The notes beneath the pieces are model-generated. The model worked only from the letters and a program-made list of their open reading frames with translations. It had not been told where the DNA came from and made no database searches. Both the position numbers and the translations under genes were made by a program. A stretch of 10,760 nucleotides of DNA, taken from Euperipatoides rowelli (taxonomy: Eukaryota; Onychophora; Udeonychophora; Euonychophora; Peripatopsidae). Location of the stretch: NCBI GenBank assembly GCA_003024985.2, contig PXIH01S0007921.1, one strand, 5' to 3'. This document shows positions 1 to 7,233 of the stretch, one piece after another; position 1 is the first letter of the stretch; each line of letters opens with the position of its first letter.

Positions 1-33
1 CAATGAACTTTTTCCCTAATTACAAGTTTTAAA

Positions 34-57
34 AAATTAAGAGGTGGGATAGCAAAA
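34..57. repeat. Dispersed repeat end, copy 1
   Basis: This 24-base segment (AAATTAAGAGGT followed by GGGATAGCAAAA) matches 7061-7085 at 22 of 25 aligned positions with one single-base gap. The match is in the same orientation, about 7 kb away. At the second site it lies at the right edge of the TTAA-bounded block at 5960-7080. It may therefore be the end of another copy of the same element, most of which lies outside the window. The neighbouring bases do not align clearly, so chance similarity in AT-rich DNA remains possible. Confidence 0.35.
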
Positions 58-821
58 CTTAAATTGTCAAGAAGTTTAATGAACTTGTAAGCAATGACAG
101 ATTCAGATTCTATCCCAACACACCAGCCATTAGGCAACCTATACCATAGAGCAATGGCTGTAGGCAAACCATGTGAGATTCATAACTTGAAGAGAATAGA
201 GCACACTAATGCCAGTAATCATGCCATGAAATCCCACCAGACTAAAAAAAAACCCAACTATATTGGCTATATATTTTGCTTGTGATGATGTTCTTCCTCA
301 TCCGACTAGTCCACTATATCATGGTGTATTTATTAACTTCCATCTCTTCCTTACCCTTTGCGGCCTCTTATCAGGATGCTAAGGTATCCTCTACTTGACA
401 ATTATATATTCCATTTAGAACATTATGCTTCAAATGATAACTTATTAATGTTTTACCCAGAGATCTATGATGCAGTGATTATATTATTGTTATCATTACA
501 CTTTTATACTGCGATTAAAACCTATCGTCACAAATTTACAAAAAGTTCTCCGAGACTATTAATCCTGTTGTCAGCATATCTTCCAGATCTAGAAAATTTA
601 AGATGATTTTATATCTCGTAATAGTGTCTTTCCCGATAATAAACTTAACATTACATTAAATTTGATGACTAACTGCTAGTAGTATAACAGCCCTTCACTA
701 GAATGACTTAGCTAAAGTTATTGTTGCAGCAAAATATTATGTGGACAGTTTATTGTGTCTCATTACTAAAGTTATTATGTTATATTGTCACATAATCCAG
801 CACACACATAAAATATTGTGG

Positions 822-843
822 CACACACACACACACACACACA
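822..843. repeat. (CA)11 dinucleotide microsatellite
   Basis: This is an uninterrupted run of 11 CA units, with a shorter CACACACA tract about 20 bases upstream (800-807). It is a typical eukaryotic microsatellite and is probably polymorphic. It has no relation to a gene that I can see. Confidence 0.95.
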
Positions 844-1144
844 GAAATAATACAAATATTTATTATGATAATAGTAAAAAATAAACGTTTGAAATATGAT
901 AATGTGAATAATACAAAGTGACAGCAACTGTCTTCTTGCTTCTTCTGGGCAAGTTGCTGGCTGGTCTTCATCTTTGGAATAATATACTGTCTGTTGTTAT
1001 TAGTTAGAAACAAGATTACAAAATATTATTATGCTAATAGCAAACTTTATAGTAATGACAAAAATATACAGAGTGTTGTTGGAGTAGCCTATATGAGAAG
1101 CTGGAGACACAGCTTTTATGAAGGTGTATCTCAAGATTATTATA

Positions 1145-1419
1145 CCTTGCCTTAACACTTTCCCACATTTCCCTTCCACTGAGCAAATCTCATCCCATGT
1201 AATAGAAATTTATTCTCCTCATAAACCCTTCTTAAATTATTAATCCATCTCACACCCATCCCCCTCAAAATCAACCATAACTTCTCCCTATTTACATTAT
1301 CATATGCCTTTTACCATCTAAAAAACCCAAAATCAAACCCTTATTTTCATTATGACTCTTTTCTATCAACTGAGATACCATACGTACACAATCCCCTGTA
1401 TTCCTTTCCCTTCTAAAAC
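1145..1419 (-). pseudogene. LINE reverse transcriptase, palm start (piece 2)
   Basis: From the LTR junction the minus strand reads FRRERNTGDCVRMVSQLIEK, then LILGFLD at about 1336-1316, then KAYDNVNREKLW from 1310. FLD plus KAYD is RT motif A, and the D at 1318-1316 is the first metal-binding aspartate of the palm. A single-base deletion between D and K shifts the frame. A further shift occurs before ISITWDEICSVEGK and LRQG at 1155-1145. LRQG is the start of motif B (normally RQGCPLSP), but the sequence departs from the family at the next codon, so motif C (YxDD), thumb and 3' end are absent. The piece could not work even if its frame were intact. Confidence 0.9.
1416..1419. repeat. Target-site duplication AAAC, left copy of LTR A
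   Basis: AAAC abuts the TGTAA start of the LTR, and an identical AAAC (2658-2661) abuts its TTACA end. In the LINE this lies in the codons for G-F of the RT motif G-F-R. One copy is needed for the frame and two are present, so the duplication arose at insertion. Confidence 0.85.
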
Positions 1420-1785
1420 TGTAACATGACCAAAATTGCATCTCCAATAGAAATGCAATCTGGTCATCTTACATGCCTTATCTCAGCAACAGTGCCATTA
1501 CAAATATTTCTGATATGCTTGTATATTACTAATTATTATGATAATATGACTGATAGGACATGTTGTCCAACAGAAGATACAATATTATGATCAGCTGACA
1601 AATATTGGTTGTGTTACAGTAATCCATAATGTGTGCTAAGACCCCCTAGTGCTACCCCAACTAACTAATAATAATAATAATGAACTATCATAATAAAATG
1701 TGTGGTCAGTAATAGTGGCAGTAATATTATCATAACTTACCTGAAATGAGAAACACAATGTTTTTGTGACCTCTTGCTTCCAGTC

Positions 1786-1806
1786 TTTAGGCCTTGCTGG
1801 CCTAAA
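1786..1806. repeat. Perfect short inverted repeat in LTR A
   Basis: TTTAGGCC (1786-1793) and GGCCTAAA (1799-1806) are exact inverted arms around the 5-base loop TTGCT. Four further bases, AGTC and GACT, pair outside after a 4-base asymmetry. It lies in the presumed U3 part of the LTR. It could be an RNA hairpin or a palindromic protein site; nothing shows which. Confidence 0.7.
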
Positions 1807-1908
1807 GCCTGACTTCCATAACTCACTAGCATAAGCTTAGCTTGCACGGACCGTATTGTAAGCTAATGGGCCTACTTTACAAAAGAACTCTCAGCCTTAC
1901 TGCCAATA

Positions 1909-1932
1909 GGCTAATAATAACTGTTATTAGCC
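1909..1932. repeat. Perfect 9-bp inverted repeat in LTR A
   Basis: GGCTAATAA (1909-1917) and TTATTAGCC (1924-1932) are exact inverted arms with the 6-base loop TAACTG. It stands about 65 bases upstream of the TATAAATAG box, where LTR enhancer or operator-like sites usually lie. A role in transcription is only inference from position. Confidence 0.7.
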
Positions 1933-1995
1933 AATAATGGTGAGCTCTTTGTTATTTGCCTGCAACCTGAATCCTTCAGGAATGCAGGTAAATAC

Positions 1996-2004
1996 TATAA
2001 ATAG
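1996..2004 (+). promoter_or_regulatory. Candidate TATA box of LTR A
   Basis: TATAAATAG is a good match to the eukaryotic TATA box. It lies 577 bases into the LTR with the AATAAA signal downstream on the same strand, an order that would define U3-R-U5. A matching box was not found at the equivalent place in the second LTR, and AT-rich DNA gives such matches by chance, so confidence is modest. Confidence 0.35.
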
Positions 2005-2440
2005 CAGAACTCACTGTAGTTCAGGAGGTTCCAGCCAGGGCATCATCCCTGATCATTATCTTGCCAGTACAATACGTTCCAGTCAGATAAGCCAGGAGTG
2101 CTTATCTAGTGTTAGTTAGACTATGCTGGGCAAATGCCATAATCCAGTAACAACAAGAATATCATTTCCAACCCACAGCAAGAGCAGCAGCAGCAGTCAG
2201 GACAACCCACAGTTAATGGTCCATAATCAGCAGCAACTTGTGTAACACAGGGATCCAGCTCTACAAAAACTCCAAGGGTAAGCAGGACATTATCCTTCTG
2301 ATATTACTGCCACACAGAATAACATTTCCCATAGTTAGGGGTAGCACACAAATCATAATCAGAATATTGCTATCATTATTATTTTGGCTATTGCCATATT
2401 ATTATTTTGTCACAAATACTTTGTCAGATATTGTTACCAG

Positions 2441-2446
2441 AATAAA
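2441..2446 (+). promoter_or_regulatory. Candidate polyadenylation signal of LTR A
   Basis: AATAAA lies in the last fifth of the LTR, on the same strand as the candidate TATA box. The second LTR also carries AATAAA in its last fifth. A T-rich stretch with TTTTGTTTTG follows about 75 bases later. This is where the R/U5 boundary signal would be expected. Confidence 0.4.
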
Positions 2447-2616
2447 CATACTGTACATTATGAAGATAATAAGTTGTCTTAGTCTTTTCTCATGCTTGGT
2501 TGCCATTTCTGACTATCTTTTGTTTTGCAGGGGGATTTTCTGAAATCTGACTGCAAACTCATTATCAGGTTAGGAATTGGCTCTTGCTTTCACCAGCAAG
2601 AAGCAACTCCTAATCA

Positions 2617-2656
2617 GTAACCTGTGTACTTCGTACATTGCGAAGTCACAGCTTAC
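2617..2656. repeat. Long imperfect hairpin at the 3' end of LTR A
   Basis: The left arm 2617-2633 and the right arm 2641-2656 pair over 16 positions, with one mismatch and one single-base bulge, around the loop TACATTG. The core arms are ACTTCG/CGAAGT and CTGTG/CACAG. It ends one base before the LTR terminus. The second LTR lacks an equivalent hairpin at its end: an approximately 80-base segment containing it is present only in copy A. Confidence 0.8.
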
Positions 2657-2657
2657 A

Positions 2658-2661
2658 AAAC
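2658..2661. repeat. Target-site duplication AAAC, right copy of LTR A
   Basis: This is the partner of 1416-1419. An extra A on the left side (1415) makes a 5-base AAAAC match possible only if the LTR's final A is shared, so 4 bp is the consistent reading with TG...CA ends. Confidence 0.85.
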
Positions 2662-2860
2662 CATGCTATAATTCTCCCAATTTCCCATTTCCCTCTAACC
2701 ACTTCATTAACCATTCTTGTATAATATTCATAAACAATTTATATACCACACTAGTAACTGCTACCGGCCTATAACTATCCAAATCCCTAATATCCATACC
2801 CTTAAAAATCATTCTAACTCTAGTCTCTTTCCACTCATTAGGTACCTCTCCCCCATTCAC
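2662..2860 (-). pseudogene. LINE reverse transcriptase, N-terminal motifs (piece 1)
   Basis: The frame reads VPNEWKETRVRMIFKG, then SYRPVAVTSVVYKLF, then LEGNGKLGEL. This is the order of RT motifs 1 and 2 in LINEs: P-x2-W, the I-x-K-G strand, Y-R-P-I-x-L-T-S, and a downstream L-x-E-x-Q-x-G-F-R. The expected Q of the last motif is a TAG stop at 2668-2666, which a C-to-T change in CAG would explain. Directly after it H-G-F is readable, and then the LTR begins. The RT resumes in piece 2 on the other side of the insert. Confidence 0.9.
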
Positions 2861-3111
2861 TATATCCTAAAAAATTTTTCCCCAAACACCTCCTTCCTTT
2901 ACCACCCAAGCATCTTTACATTTCTACCGCAATCCCATCTATACCCCTCGCCTTCCCAGCCATCATTCCCTTTAACCCTCTATCAAACTCCTCTTCCATA
3001 ACCACTAATTACCCTTTAGCTTCTTCCTCCTTCCTCTCCCCCTCCTTTTTACTTCCCCCCTACTCCTGTATAACTTTCACATACCCATTTAACAACTCCT
3101 GCTTTTCCTCT

Positions 3112-3366
3112 CTAATTAACTCTCCTTTTCTCCCTTTCCCTTCTCCTTTTCTTAACATAATTCCAAAATTTTTTACAATCCTCCCTATCCCACTCTCTAA
3201 TTTCCAATAATTTCTTATCCATTTTCCTCCTAAACTCCCCTACCTTAATCTTAATCACATTTTTACATTTTTGATAATTCTCCCATCCCTCCTTTATATC
3301 CTTAACATTCCCCAATTTAAGACTCTTTTTATAATCCCTATTTGCTTTCTTTCTTTCTCTAATCAA
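3112..3366 (-). pseudogene. LINE linker region between endonuclease and RT
   Basis: This 84-codon open frame is extremely rich in K, R and E (for example RERKKANRDYKK and WNYVKKRRREREKRR) and is predicted to be helical. Basic, charged linkers of this sort lie between the endonuclease and the reverse transcriptase in many APE-type LINEs and probably contact nucleic acid. Its position between the SDHN motif (3606-3629) and the RT start (2860) supports the assignment. There is no catalytic motif. The low complexity means homology alone would be weak; it is the context that carries the call. Confidence 0.65.
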
Positions 3367-3599
3367 TTTTCTTATACCCTTAGCTCACTCCCTTATCCCC
3401 TTTTCCCTACCCTTATTCCCCTTACCCCAATCTCTCTTATCATTTAAAGCAACTTCCACTCCTCTATTCAAACAATCCATAAAACTTTTACAACAAACAT
3501 CCCCCAATTCACCCATGTTCTCTTCCATATATTCCCCTTCTTCTTTATATTCCATCCCTTATTCCCCTCTATCCTACTTTCCTCTTTCTCATACCCTAC

Positions 3600-4262
3600 T
3601 AATTTAATTTCAATCATATTATGATCCGAAACCCATCCCTTTTCCTCCCATCCCAAATTCTAATTTCCTTATAATACCCCCAAATAATACATAATCTAAC
3701 ACTTTACACCATTCCCCCCTACACCACATACAGTATATTCCCCTACACAAAAATCTTTCAAATTACTATATCCAAATTCACCTCATAACAAAACTTTTTC
3801 ACTACTTCAAATTCCTCAATATGTCCATTAAAATCCCCCATAACAATAATCTTAAAACCCCTACTCCTATATTTCCTCACCCCCTCTACCAATTCCTTAA
3901 AAATCCCCTTATACCAGTCCAAATTACCCTTACCATTAACGGCCATATAAACTATCGCTAACGCTATTTTTAACTCCTTTAATTCCAACAACCCCCACAT
4001 AAATTCCTTACCTTTTAATCCCTCAACTACACTATCCTCTAATTCTTCACTTACCTATAAACCCATCCCTCCTCCTTTCTTATCCCTCTCTATCCTATTA
4101 TTCCCATATTAAGTACCCCCTCTAAAAAAGGAACCTCCTCCCCCCACAAATGAGTTTCTACCACCCCCAGAACCTTAATCTCCTTCCCACAAGCCTCCAT
4201 CAAACGCTCACATTTCTCTATCCTCCTTCCACCTTGCATATTAATAAACCCCATTTTCACTT
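3600..4262 (-). pseudogene. LINE apurinic-type endonuclease domain remnant
   Basis: Read on the minus strand, the domain begins near 4260 with a segment resembling the LN-x-G start of APE endonucleases (FINMQGGRR). It then shows VVETHLW at 4164-4144, carrying the catalytic glutamate; MGDFNGH around 3841-3821, carrying the catalytic D and N; and SDHNMIEI at 3629-3606, carrying the terminal D-H pair. These are the hallmark residues of the enzyme that nicks target DNA for target-primed reverse transcription. The longest uninterrupted piece is the 80-codon frame 4000-3758. At least two frameshifts and some stops (one near 4095, between ETH and the GKGGG-like segment) split the domain, so no active nuclease can be made. 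The spacing of the motifs is normal for the family. Confidence 0.85.
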
Positions 4263-4399
4263 CCCTTCTCTAATTTTATTCCTCCTTTTAAATATCCTTA
4301 CCCCTTTTGTTTCCTTTTACATTACAAATCTCCTTTATTACCCACTCCCTTCATACCTTTACTAACATCTTCAATTTTTCTCCAAAGAATATATCCCCT

Positions 4400-4857
4400 C
4401 TATTTAATCTTACCCATCCCTTTACCCATACTCCTCCCTATATCCTCAAACCATACCCCTCCCGACAAAATTTTTCTCATTCCAATCCTTAATTTACTTA
4501 ACATATCTCCCTCCCTCATCATCTCAATATTGCCCCAATCACACACACTCTCCCCACACCTCTTTGCCACTTTTATTAACTCATTCATTCTATTTACACC
4601 CTCAACTAATTATTTTATTCCACTCATAAGTAACAAATCATCACCCCCATCCTTTTTCTCAGTTCAAACCTCAAATCCCCCAAATTTGCCATCTCCAAAG
4701 AAATCCTCACCCTATTCTTCCTATCTCCCATACCCCAAATATCCCCTGCCCCTCTCACTCCTTCATCCTCGATTAAAAATTCTCCCCCATTACTATTATC
4801 CAAACCAACCTCTCCACTATTACTATTATCTATGATAAAAGACAAATACACCGCCAT
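4400..4857 (-). pseudogene. LINE ORF, N-terminal region before the endonuclease
   Basis: An ATG at 4857 (context ATGGCGGTG) opens a 77-codon frame ending at 4624. It is rich in D, G, N and E, then R and K. After a frameshift a second frame continues from 4588 to 4400 and contains a C-x4-C pair (RCGESVCDW). No CCHC zinc knuckle of a gag-like ORF1 is visible, so this is either the N-terminal extension of a single EN-RT ORF or the remnant of a short ORF1. The start was chosen because the C-poor LINE composition begins almost exactly here. The next 60 bases outward (4861-4926) have ordinary base composition. The product's function is unknown. Confidence 0.55.
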
Positions 4858-4926
4858 CTAGTGTTGAAATTAAGAAATAGGAAAGGATTAATTGGAATAT
4901 TTAGCATACAACTACTGTATTTAACA

Positions 4927-5364
4927 CAGGGATTCCCAACTCTGTGCCTGCGGGCACCATGGCGCCCGTGAACCAATTTGTGTGTGCCCTCCGCTGTTCA
5001 ACCACGAAATGAAAGCTTCTCCGTGTTAACTTGGGAGTTCCCCCGATCCGATTGATTTAGATCGAGAGTGGTTAGGCAACCAATTTTAGGCAGTTGTTTT
5101 CTTGTAAAACTGACCTCTTTAAATCTACCTTTTATGCCAAGTTAATGCGGACAAACATTTTGTGCATTGCATACAGATGGCTGAATTAAGTAGTGGTATG
5201 GATAGTTAGGAAATTGTCTAAATACAGGCGATACAATCCAGATTCTACCACATTTTTGACATCTGCACATATGTTTTCGTCATTACGGAAATATAGTTGG
5301 TGTCCTCCGCCCTACCGGTATTTTTAGAATGTTCTCTAGGGTACAAAAAAGTTGGGAACCCCTG
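4927..5364. mobile_element. Non-autonomous hAT-type transposon (MITE), 438 bp
   Basis: The ends CAGGGATTCCCAACT (4927-4941) and AGTTGGGAACCCCTG (5350-5364) are 15-bp inverted repeats with one mismatch. They are flanked by ATTTAACA (4919-4926) and ACTTAACA (5365-5372), an 8-bp target duplication with one difference. CAGGG...-type ends and 8-bp duplications are diagnostic of the hAT superfamily, and the end sequence is close to the CAGKGGTYCCCAAC ends of Charlie-like elements. Near the left end lie a 5-bp stem hairpin (GTGCC/GGCAC, 4944-4957) and an 18-base near-palindrome (4951-4968), the sort of subterminal structure hAT transposases bind. There is no transposase ORF, so movement would have needed an enzyme from elsewhere. 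The interior is richer in GC than its surroundings. Confidence 0.9.
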
Positions 5365-5372
5365 ACTTAACA

Positions 5373-5959
5373 ATAGACACATGCACTAGAAATTTGAATG
5401 CTGACAGAGATGGATAGCAGCAGATGTTTATTTTCCTCGAAAGGGAAAAGATGGGTTTTCTAACATCTCGAGATTAAGGGAGTTCCAAGGCTAAAAAGAA
5501 TATAAACAGCAATTGCAAATACTACTCTCATTTCAGAAACTAGTATTTCTTCCGTTATGCAGTCTACAAAATGGTAACATATAAGCACTTGGAAAATCTA
5601 AATACTACAATGCTAGGATTCAATGGAATCTCCAAGGTACTTTTATTCATGATTAATTTATTGCTCCGTCATTATGCTTCTCCATCGCCAGGTAATCTAG
5701 TAGTAAATTGCTTAATAACTTTAATAATCAAATTTTATGCTTTAACAAAATAAACTTTACTTTCAACATTGAGTATGTATAAGGCAAAGCTGAATTATAC
5801 GATAAGGCCTATTATGGAAATATTTAAGTTGAATTAAGTTATTAATTTTATTCGATGATTAAAACTATCATTTATTGTTTTTTCATTTACAGCATTATTT
5901 ATCTCTACTGAATGCCGGTAGCTCTTGATCAATTTAATCTTCCAATTCCTTTCACCTCC
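5373..5959. other. AT-rich non-coding stretch, nothing recognised
   Basis: The only sizeable open frame (5571-5753, plus) encodes 60 residues with no familiar motif and sits in DNA with no coding bias. No terminal repeats, tRNA or long inverted repeat were seen. It separates the hAT MITE from the TTAA-bounded block. Confidence 0.55.
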
Positions 5960-7080
5960 TTAAGGGGGTTACCTGCTAAAGAAGACTAATTTTTTTTAAT
6001 TATTATTCAAATTTAACCAAACTTTAAGCACATACAGTATATTGTATAATGTTGGTAAAATGTAATTGTTTATAAAATTTTAGGGGCTACTAGTTACTGT
6101 TGCCAAGGAAACAACTGCCATATTGGTTCTTAGTATAGTCATTTTGCTCCATTTTGTATGGAAAAATTACAGATCGTAGAAACTTGTAACAAAATTTAAT
6201 CTACTCTTAAATGTCTAAAGTATGCAATGATATACAGTACTTATTTATTGTAAATTTTGATTTTTAAATTCAGTTTTAGCATCAATAAGAGATAAATAAA
6301 CTTTTACAATTTTTCGGAATTTACTGTTTACATCATATTTAACCTTTAAATGTATTTAAATGCTTCAAACTTATTTATTGCATTCTTTAATATATATACT
6401 TTATCTTTATCTAAAGTTTCAGATCAATATCTCTTTCACAGACAAAAATATCGAAAGAGCAACTTTCAAAATTTGTTAAAATTCAATTTTGAGATATTTC
6501 AATTCAAACATGCATTTAAAATTTACGAACGCTTGTAACCATTGCTGAGTCAAATGGCAGTAATGGGATCTCTAGAACACTTGCCATTAGTAAACATTTA
6601 TTAATTATACATACATTTTTTTATTTATTTTTATCCAAATTTATGAAGAGTATAATTTTTTTTTATAATTCTTCGTGGTTTTATAAGCACAAATTGTAAG
6701 CGGCGGTATTGGCCATTTTGATTACAGGTTGATNACGTAGCGAAAAAACACGTGATTTTTTGTTAGCAAATTAGCACTCGAATTATATATTCAGCAACAT
6801 CATTATGACGTCGGATTTAAATACCCTGTAAATGTAAACATTATCCCAACAGCAACATCACTCTAATTATATGACATAAACCACACTTTTTTAAACATCA
6901 GAAAATAAATAATTATTTTTACCGATAAGAAATGGAAATTATTGCTTAAAAAAATATATAAATGGCAGCTTACATATCAAAAAACGCGGTCATTCTACCG
7001 TAATGAAATCACACATTTTAGGGCTGTATTTACTCAGATTTTTCATTTTTTTCTTCTTCAAAATTAAGAGGTAGGGTTAA
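5960..7080. mobile_element. Possible non-autonomous DNA transposon bounded by TTAA
   Basis: The block opens at TTAA followed by GGGGGTTACCTGCTAAAGAAG and closes with TTCTTCTTCAAAATTAAG and AGGTAGGG before TTAA (7077-7080). Read inward from each side, both ends share the order TTAA, then ACCT, then a short AT spacer, then AGAAGA, which resembles imperfect inverted repeats with a TTAA target (the piggyBac or Kolobok type). The right edge matches bases 34-57 of the window. The interior is AT-rich and non-coding. Against this, TTAA is common in such DNA, and the match to 34-57 runs past the right TTAA, so the true boundary may be elsewhere. Confidence 0.35.
6734..6734. other. Single ambiguous base (N)
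   Basis: The only N in the window lies in GATNACGTAG. It is a base-call or assembly uncertainty and affects no gene. Confidence 0.95.
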
Positions 7081-7085
7081 CAAAA
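7061..7085. repeat. Dispersed repeat end, copy 2
   Basis: AAATTAAGAGGT followed by AGGGTTAACAAAA is the partner of bases 34-57. It lies at the right border of the TTAA-bounded candidate element and extends five bases beyond the TTAA. Confidence 0.35.
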
Positions 7086-7229
7086 TCAATCATTTTACAT
7101 CTTTTTAGAATTATTTATTCCATAATTTTGGTACTATTTTTTTTTTAGAATAAAACAAAGAATTTAAAATTGCTGAAAACTAAAATTGCTATTTTTGAAG
7201 CATTTTCTCATTGTTATAAGAAAGTGTAA

Positions 7230-7233
7230 TATG
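7230..7233. repeat. Target-site duplication TATG, left copy of LTR B
   Basis: TATG directly precedes TGTAATG, and an identical TATG follows CACA at 8301-8304. A 4-base match alone is weak, but homology to copy A independently carries the LTR beyond 8279, which leaves 8300 as the natural end. Confidence 0.6.

Larger units (their letters stand above)
1..1144. other. AT-rich non-coding stretch with no gene seen
   Basis: The open frames here (about 94-285 and 358-606 on plus, 780-1013 on minus) have low-complexity or arbitrary translations with no motif I recognise. The minus frame runs through the CA microsatellite, giving an alternating V-C run, which marks it as chance. I see no splice-bounded exon with coding character, no tRNA cloverleaf and no terminal repeats. 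The stretch ends where LINE-derived sequence begins at about 1145. Untranslated exons or a distal enhancer cannot be excluded by eye. Confidence 0.6.
1420..2657 (+). mobile_element. Solo LTR (copy A), 1,238 bp, inserted in the LINE
   Basis: The insert starts TGTAACATGACC and ends CAGCTTACA, so it has TG...CA ends within a 5-bp inverted repeat (TGTAA/TTACA). It is flanked by AAAC on both sides (1416-1419 and 2658-2661), a 4-bp target duplication as made by Ty3/gypsy-type integrases. Removing the insert and one AAAC puts the interrupted RT motif H-G-F-R-R back in frame. There is no primer binding site, polypurine tract, gag or pol, so it is a solo LTR left by LTR-LTR recombination, or a non-autonomous unit. 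Its composition differs from the C-poor LINE around it. Candidate regulatory signals on plus are TATAAATAG at 1996-2004 and AATAAA at 2441-2446. It is collinear with the second LTR at 7234-8300. Superfamily is inferred from duplication length only. Confidence 0.88.
1145..4857 (-). mobile_element. Decayed APE-type non-LTR retrotransposon (LINE), split and 3'-truncated
   Basis: On the minus strand, pieces of one long polyprotein appear in order in shifting frames. They are an N-terminal region from ATG at 4857, an apurinic-type endonuclease (motifs ETH, GDFNGH, SDHN), a highly basic helical linker, and the start of a reverse transcriptase. The domain order is that of CR1/L2/Jockey-type LINEs; I cannot fix the clade by eye. 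The plus strand is strikingly G-poor here (no G in 3181-3240, one G in 3001-3060), so the element's sense strand is C-poor. The copy is dead: it has several frameshifts and stops, a 1,238-bp LTR inserted at 1420-2657, and nothing beyond the RT motif L-R-Q-G, so the YxDD catalytic box and 3' UTR are missing. No target duplication was found around the LINE. Confidence 0.88.

Noticed and set aside
94-606. Small plus-strand open frames at 94-285 and 358-606
   Set aside because: Their length is expected by chance, the translations show no known motif or coding bias, and there is no supporting promoter or splice context.
780-1013. Minus-strand 77-codon frame
   Set aside because: It runs through the CA microsatellite, producing a V-C alternation, and otherwise has no recognisable content.
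2617-2668. Hairpin near an insertion boundary read as a Helitron 3' end
   Set aside because: No CTRR terminus follows the stem at the usual distance, the insertion has a 4-bp target duplication, and both ends fit an LTR.
2717-4835. Several plus-strand open frames (for example 2717-3001, 4150-4365, 4530-4835) rich in P, S, F, L and Y
   Set aside because: They are antisense shadows of the LINE. The G-poor plus strand lacks many stop codons and gives low-complexity proline/serine/phenylalanine translations, while the minus strand carries real domain motifs.
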